The translations under genes and the position numbers were made by a program. Source: Nitrososphaerales archaeon (GTDB lineage: Archaea > Thermoproteota > Nitrososphaeria > Nitrososphaerales > Gagatemarchaeaceae). From it: a DNA stretch of 51,951 nt. The notes below the pieces were generated by a model. It ran no database searches, was not told the origin of the DNA, and worked only from the letters and a program-made list of their open reading frames with translations. Shown in pieces: positions 47,723 through 51,951 of the stretch (within the stretch, counting starts at the first letter, position 1; each line of letters begins with the position of its first letter). The stretch spans positions 1-51,951 of the forward strand of contig JACWAI010000114.1 in assembly GCA_014874415.1 (NCBI GenBank), given 5' to 3'.

Positions 47723-48640
47723 TCAGCGAGAGACCGGCGTGAGCCACTTCGAGTAGCGCTTCGCACCGCCATGGACGGCCCGGTCGTACAGCTTGGCCAA
47801 CCTGTCTGTTATCGGCGTCCCGTCGTATCCGATCCTTCTTCCATCTATCTCCCTTACCTTCGCGATTCCTGCGGCGGTCCCGCTGAAGAACACCTCGTCA
47901 GAGGTGTATAGCTCCTCCTTGGTGGAGTCGTTGCGGAAGAACTTGATGTTCAGGTCGCGTGCGAACTGGATGACCGTGTCGCGTGTTATCCCCCTCAGTA
48001 TCCCCGAGCTGGCAGGAGGGGTGCTCAGGATCCCGTCCTTCACCCTGAAGATATTTTCTCCAGGCCCCTCGGCCACCACCCCCTGCGTGTTCAGGAGGAT
48101 GGCTTCGTCGTACCCCGAGGCGAGCGCCTGCATCTTCGCGAGAGCAGAATTGGCGTAGTTGGCCGAGCACTTTGCCTGCACGGGCATCGCCCGGGAGTCG
48201 ATCCTCACCCAGCTCGAGACCGTGGCGCGCACCCCCTTCTTCGCCGATTCTGCGCCCAGGTATGCCCCCCACTCCCAGGAAGCTATTCCCACGGAGATCT
48301 TGCTCTTGAGCGGGTTGAGCCCCATCTCGCCGTAGGCCGTGTAGGCAATCGGACGGATGTAGCATTCCTTCGCCGGATTGCTCCTGACGAGGTCTACGCA
48401 AGCCTTCTTGAGCTCCTTCGCAGAATAACCGAGGTCCATCCTGTAGATCTTGGCGCTGTTCAGGAAGCGCTCGATGTGCTCGTCGAGCCTGAAGATGGCG
48501 GTTCCGGCTGGAGTGGCGAAGGCGCGGATCCCTTCGAAGATGGCCATACCGTAGTGCAAGCCGTGAGTCAGGATGTGGATCCTCGCTTCGTCCCAGGGAA
48601 CTAGCTTCCCGTCCATCCAGATCTTGACCTGGGCCTTCAT
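47723..48640 (-). CDS. ilvE: Branched-chain amino acid aminotransferase (class IV)
   Basis: This 305-residue class IV PLP enzyme shows VKIWMDGKLVPWDEARIHILTHGLHYGMAIFEGIRAF, FRLDEHIERFLNSAKIY, the lysine in MPVQAKCSANYANSALAKMQA, and GYDEAILLNTQGVVAEGPGENIFRVKDGIL. It transfers the amino group in leucine, isoleucine and valine metabolism. The ATG at 48640 is set by CTAAATAC about 31 bp upstream. It is divergent from the thiolase gene. Confidence 0.95.
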   Translation of the reverse strand: MKAQVKIWMDGKLVPWDEARIHILTHGLHYGMAIFEGIRAFATPAGTAIFRLDEHIERFLNSAKIYRMDLGYSAKELKKACVDLVRSNPAKECYIRPIAYTAYGEMGLNPLKSKISVGIASWEWGAYLGAESAKKGVRATVSSWVRIDSRAMPVQAKCSANYANSALAKMQALASGYDEAILLNTQGVVAEGPGENIFRVKDGILSTPPASSGILRGITRDTVIQFARDLNIKFFRNDSTKEELYTSDEVFFSGTAAGIAKVREIDGRRIGYDGTPITDRLAKLYDRAVHGGAKRYSKWLTPVSR

Positions 48641-48735
48641 GATGTCAGCGCCTGCCCAATGTGCACGGTATTTAGGGACAACGCCTAACAATTGTCAAAG
48701 CCGTTTAATATCGCAGATTGACGAACCCAGGAACG

Positions 48736-49914
48736 ATGGAAGCTCCCGTGATAGTCTCCGCCTGCAGGACGCCCATCGGGAAGTTCGGCAAGAGCCTGGT
48801 GGGGGTGTCCGCCCCTCAGCTGGGGGCGCTCGTGATAGAGGAGGCGATGAAAAGGGCGAGGGTGCCCGCTGACGAGGTCGACGAGGTGATAATGGGGAAC
48901 GTCGTATCGGCGGGACTCGGCCAGAACCCCGCCAGGCAGGCCGCCATACAAGCGGGGGTACCGTTTGACGTCGGCTCGGTGACAGTCAACAAGGTCTGCG
49001 GCTCCGGGCTCAAGGCGGTCATGCTCGCCGCCCAGTCCATAAAGGCGGGAGACAACAGAATCGTGGTCGCGGGGGGGATGGAGAGCATGAGCAACGCCCC
49101 CTACCTGGCCAAGGGGGTGAGGTGGGGGACGAAGTTCGGAGACGCCAGGCTACTGGATGCGATGGTGACCGACGGGCTCTGGGACGTCTACCACAACTAT
49201 CACATGGGGATCACCGGGGAGCACATCGCGCAGAAGTTCGGGATCGGACGGAGGGAGGCCGACGAGTTCGCATACCAGAGCCACATGAAGGCCCTGAAGG
49301 CGTCCAGGGCGGGGTTCTTCGAAAAGGAGAAGGCCAGGGTGAAGATCGCGCACGAAGGAGGGGCTGTGACCGAGCTCGCCGATGACGAATGCATCCACGG
49401 AGACACGACGGTGGAGAAGCTGGGAAGGCTCAAGCCCGTCTTCAAGCCAGACGGGGTGCTCACGGCAGGGAACTCGTCTCAGCTGAGCGACGGCGCCTCC
49501 GCCCTGGTCGTCGCGTCGGAGGACACGGCAGACAGGCTTGGAGCCAAGCCCCTGGCAAAGATAGTCGCCTACGAGACAGGAGGACTGGAGCCATCCCGCG
49601 TGATGGAGGCACCCATCCCCACCACCAAGGCGCTGCTGAAGAAGGCAAAAATGACAGTCGAGGAAATCGACCTGTTCGAGCACAACGAGGCCTACTCCAC
49701 GGCGTCCATCGCGGTGCGCAGGGCCCTGGGGGTCGACGAAGCGAGATTCAACGTCAGCGGCGGGGCCGTCGCCCTGGGCCACCCGATCGGATGCAGCGGC
49801 GCCCGCGTCCTGACTACGCTGATCTACGGGCTCAAGAGGACCGGGGGGAAGACAGGGCTGGCGACGCTCTGCCTCGGCGGCGGAAACGCAGTCTCGATGA
49901 TCATCGAGACTTGA
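48736..49914 (+). CDS. Acetyl-CoA acetyltransferase / 3-ketoacyl-CoA thiolase
   Basis: This 392-residue thiolase has a complete active site: C88 in KVCGSGLKAVM, NEAYS, GHPIGCSGAR and the second Cys in TLCLGGGNA. It cleaves 3-ketoacyl-CoA or condenses two acetyl-CoA. The ATG at 48736 fits TTTAATATC about 28 bp upstream; TTG 48718 would lie too close to it. It overlaps the convergent acyl-CoA synthetase by 14 bp. Together with that ligase and the acyl-CoA dehydrogenase operon, it points to fatty-acid use. Confidence 0.96.
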   Translation: MEAPVIVSACRTPIGKFGKSLVGVSAPQLGALVIEEAMKRARVPADEVDEVIMGNVVSAGLGQNPARQAAIQAGVPFDVGSVTVNKVCGSGLKAVMLAAQSIKAGDNRIVVAGGMESMSNAPYLAKGVRWGTKFGDARLLDAMVTDGLWDVYHNYHMGITGEHIAQKFGIGRREADEFAYQSHMKALKASRAGFFEKEKARVKIAHEGGAVTELADDECIHGDTTVEKLGRLKPVFKPDGVLTAGNSSQLSDGASALVVASEDTADRLGAKPLAKIVAYETGGLEPSRVMEAPIPTTKALLKKAKMTVEEIDLFEHNEAYSTASIAVRRALGVDEARFNVSGGAVALGHPIGCSGARVLTTLIYGLKRTGGKTGLATLCLGGGNAVSMIIET

Positions 49915-51577
49915 GCTCGCGGAGCTTCCTCCTGAGGACCTTCCCGATAAGCGTCTTCGGGAGCTCCGGGACGAACTCGACCTCCTTCGGCACCTTGAAC
50001 TTCGCTATCCTCTTCATGCAGAAGTCAACGACCTCCTGCTCGGTCGTCTTCTTGGAGGGGTCCTTGAGGACGACGAACGCCTTCACCGCCTCTCCGCTGA
50101 ACTGGTCGGGGATGCCGACGACCCCAGCCTCCTTTATGTCAGGGTGCTCGAAAAGCAGGTCTTCTACCTCCCTCGGATAGACCTTGAACCCCCCTACGTT
50201 GATCATGTCCTTCTTCCTGTCCACTATGTAGAAGTACCCGTCTTCGTCCATCTTCGCAATGTCCCCGGTAAGGAACCACCCGTCGCTCAGGACCGCCCTC
50301 GTCTCCTCTTCATGGTTCCAGTAGCCCTTCATGACCTGAGGTCCCTTGACCGCGAGCTCTCCCACCTCCCCGGCAGCCAGGACCTTGCCTCTGTTCTCGA
50401 TGTCGACTATCATCGCGTCGGTAGAGGGGAAGGGAGGGCCTATCGACCCGTCCTTTACGACCCCGTTTGTGAGCGGGTTCACGTGCGTGACGGGGCTCGT
50501 CTCCGAGAGGCCGTACCCCTCGACGAGGTTCCCGCCTGTGAGCTCCATGAACTTCTTCCTGACTGCCGGAGGGAGGGCTGAACCTCCCGACATGCAGGCG
50601 CGGACGGATCTGAGGTTGAATTCCCTCGCGTTGGGCTTGCTGTTGATTGCGATGTACATCGCCGGAGCCCCCGAGAAGAGGGTGACCTTCATCTTCTGAA
50701 TCGTCTTGACTACCTCTTCGACGTGGAAAGAAGGGAGCAAGACTATGCTCGCCCCCACGGCCAAGGGCATGTTCATGGTCACGGTCATCCCGTAGATGTG
50801 GAAGAGCGGGAGGGCGCAGAGAGAGACGTCCTTCTCCGTGACAGGGAAGAGGGTGTCCCCGTAGACGGCGTTCGACACGAGGTTGTAGTGAGTGAGCATG
50901 GCCCCCTTGGCTATCCCAGTGGTCCCGCCGGTATACTGGAGGAGGGCCACGTCGTTGACCGGGTCGACGGCCACCGGATTTGCCAGTGGAGGGTTCGATT
51001 CGACCAGCCTGACGAAGTCGAGGGTGTCAGCCCGGGGGACGTTCTTCACCCCCACGAGACCGGCGAGCCGCTTCTTCAGAGGAGGGAGGTAGTCCGTGAC
51101 GCCGGTGGCGATGACGTGCTTCAGGCTCAGCCTCCCCCTGCACGCCTCCAGGCTGTTGAAGAGGTCCAGCCCCTTCACGACAGTCCTCGTCGCGACCACC
51201 ACCTGCGCCCCCGAGTCTCTGAGCTGGAACTCCAGCTCCCTCTCCTTGTAGATCGGGTTGCACATCACCACTATGGCGCCCGCCTTCAGGGCCCCGAAGT
51301 ATGCGAAGACGAGCTGCGGCATGTTCGGCATGAAGATGGCAACCCTGTCCCCCTTCTTCACCCCGAGGGAAATCAGAGCGGAAGCGAAGCGCGAAGAGGT
51401 CTCCTCTACCTTGGCGTAGGTGAAGCTCCTGCCCTGGTAGTGCATGCACAGGTTGTCTGGATGGAGCCTCGCGGAGTCGACGAGGAGGCTGTAAAGGGGT
51501 CTCTTCTCTGGAGGAGGGATCGAATACCTGCCGTCGAGCTTGACCTTCAGCCAGGGACGCTCCACCAGCTCCTGCAA
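49901..51577 (-). CDS. Long/medium-chain acyl-CoA synthetase (AMP-forming)
   Basis: This 558-residue ANL-superfamily ligase shows the P-loop LQYTGGTTGIAKGAMLTHYN, the YGLSETSPVTHVNP region, GWFLTGDIAKMDEDGYFYIVDRKKDMINVGGFKVYPREVE and the C-terminal lysine in PKTLIGKVLRRKL. It activates a carboxylic acid, probably a fatty acid, to its CoA ester. It is divergent from the DUF373 gene. The chain length is unknown. Confidence 0.94.
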   Translation of the reverse strand: MQELVERPWLKVKLDGRYSIPPPEKRPLYSLLVDSARLHPDNLCMHYQGRSFTYAKVEETSSRFASALISLGVKKGDRVAIFMPNMPQLVFAYFGALKAGAIVVMCNPIYKERELEFQLRDSGAQVVVATRTVVKGLDLFNSLEACRGRLSLKHVIATGVTDYLPPLKKRLAGLVGVKNVPRADTLDFVRLVESNPPLANPVAVDPVNDVALLQYTGGTTGIAKGAMLTHYNLVSNAVYGDTLFPVTEKDVSLCALPLFHIYGMTVTMNMPLAVGASIVLLPSFHVEEVVKTIQKMKVTLFSGAPAMYIAINSKPNAREFNLRSVRACMSGGSALPPAVRKKFMELTGGNLVEGYGLSETSPVTHVNPLTNGVVKDGSIGPPFPSTDAMIVDIENRGKVLAAGEVGELAVKGPQVMKGYWNHEEETRAVLSDGWFLTGDIAKMDEDGYFYIVDRKKDMINVGGFKVYPREVEDLLFEHPDIKEAGVVGIPDQFSGEAVKAFVVLKDPSKKTTEQEVVDFCMKRIAKFKVPKEVEFVPELPKTLIGKVLRRKLRELKSR

Positions 51578-51652
51578 GCCGTCCAGGGAGGGGCGAAACT
51601 CGCCTTAAGGGTATCCCCTAAGCGCAGAATCGTTCTCCGGCCTAGGACTAAG

Positions 51653-51658
51653 TATAAA
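51653..51658 (+). promoter_or_regulatory. TATA element of the DUF373 gene
   Basis: TATAAA is a consensus archaeal TATA box, about 29 bp before the ATG at 51685. Confidence 0.55.
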
Positions 51659-51684
51659 CCATCAAGCTTTCGAATCGCAGCGAG

Positions 51685-51951
51685 ATGTCCAAGCCTGGGG
51701 AGAAGTACCTCGTCCTCTGCGTGGACAGGGACGACGACCTGGGGACGAAAGCGAAGGTGAGTTCCCCGGTTGTCGGGAGGGACGCGATGCTTTCGGCCGC
51801 CACTAAGCTCGCCCTGGCAGACCCTGAAGAGGCAGACGCGAACGCGATGTTCGCTGCCGTGAGAAAATACGACGAGCTGATGGGGGGGAACACGCCCTGT
51901 GAAGTCGCGCTGGTATGTGGAGACGTGAACCGGGGGTTTGAGGCAGACAGG
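51685..51951 (+). CDS. DUF373-family protein, N-terminal part (cut by window edge)
   Basis: The plus strand is open from ATG at 51685 to the window end (89 residues). The reading YLVLCVDRDDDLGTKAKVSSPVVGRDAM, then ALADPEEADANAMFAAVRKYDEL and VALVCGDVN, is the typical start of archaeal DUF373 proteins. In the family this soluble part is followed by membrane helices, which lie outside the window. The function is unknown. Confidence 0.88.
   Translation, partial: MSKPGEKYLVLCVDRDDDLGTKAKVSSPVVGRDAMLSAATKLALADPEEADANAMFAAVRKYDELMGGNTPCEVALVCGDVNRGFEADR

Noticed and set aside
48688-48695. ACAATTGT palindrome between ilvE and the thiolase gene
   Set aside because: Only 8 bp, no second copy noticed at related promoters; too short to call an operator.
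50723-51760. Plus-strand open frame opposite the acyl-CoA synthetase
   Set aside because: Opposes a complete ANL-family gene; sequence full of Arg, Glu, His and Val runs without domains.
1-51951. tRNA, rRNA, CRISPR arrays, insertion sequences
   Set aside because: Gaps between genes are short and show no cloverleaf, regularly spaced repeats or transposase. The intein is the only mobile element seen.

Overview
The window is an archaeal chromosome segment, high in G+C (my estimate is about 60%) and very densely packed. Archaeal markers include an LSm protein, a RIO2-type kinase, a RadB-like recombinase paralogue, an archaeal-type NFACT/RqcH protein, an RNase J-type nuclease, a DUF373 protein, a ThiN-domain regulator, an F420-type LLM oxidoreductase and an ACT-domain regulator of the archaeal type. 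Many starts (ATG, GTG or TTG) lie about 25-30 nt downstream of an AT-rich TATA-like element with little Shine-Dalgarno sequence, which suggests mainly leaderless transcripts. The gene set (Rieske/cytochrome b, menaquinone-type prenyltransferase, fatty-acid activation and oxidation) fits a heterotrophic, menaquinone-using respirer. A TACK lineage such as a non-ammonia-oxidising Nitrososphaeria relative is my best guess, but placement is inference. I saw no tRNA, rRNA, CRISPR array or insertion sequence, and no gap longer than about 150 bp without a gene.

Layout. 1-2000 (minus): respiratory operon of a cupredoxin/CuA-like protein, a Rieske protein and the start of cytochrome b. 2087-6309: class III (GSA-aminotransferase-like) enzyme, a PurD-like ATP-grasp protein interrupted in frame by a 351-residue LAGLIDADG intein, and a small membrane protein. 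6391-12102: M1 aminopeptidase with HEAT repeats, then a minus-strand set of a one-helix miniprotein, a HAD phosphatase, a GMC oxidoreductase and a small basic protein. 12180-19359: RNase J-like nuclease, the TldD/TldE pair, TrpB2, an ACT regulator and a PfkB-family kinase. 19362-26454: coiled-coil protein, ECF S-component-like protein, isocitrate dehydrogenase-like enzyme, acylphosphatase, MarC, MIP18-family protein, YbaK deacylase, AbrB-PhoU regulator and CTP synthase. 26443-29076: thiamine module with a ThiR regulator, a divergent ECF transporter and a PurM/HypE-superfamily protein around a perfect inverted repeat. 29084-33533: RNA and information genes (RIO2, LSm, RadB-like, two small proteins, NFACT).

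33534-51577 is a lipid/acyl-CoA and quinone region. One minus-strand operon (acyl-CoA dehydrogenase, EtfB, EtfA, HdrD-like membrane Fe-S protein) can carry electrons from acyl-CoA to menaquinone. It is followed by MmgE/PrpD, a TrmB-like regulator, an F420-type LLM oxidoreductase, a MenA/UbiA-like prenyltransferase, NTF2-like and CPBP proteins, acetoacetyl-CoA synthetase, a thiolase-like protein with its DUF35 partner, IlvE, a canonical thiolase and an acyl-CoA synthetase. A DUF373 gene begins at the right edge.

Most interesting points: the intein in a divergent PurD-like enzyme; a thiolase-fold/DUF35 pair lacking the nucleophilic cysteine (possibly an Ltp2-like lyase); a shared inverted repeat at the LLM-oxidoreductase and prenyltransferase promoters next to a TrmB-like regulator; a likely ThiR operator overlapping a bidirectional TATA element; a head-to-head gene pair in which each promoter lies inside the other gene; and cofactor-site losses in the CuA-like protein and in the HdrD-like protein.
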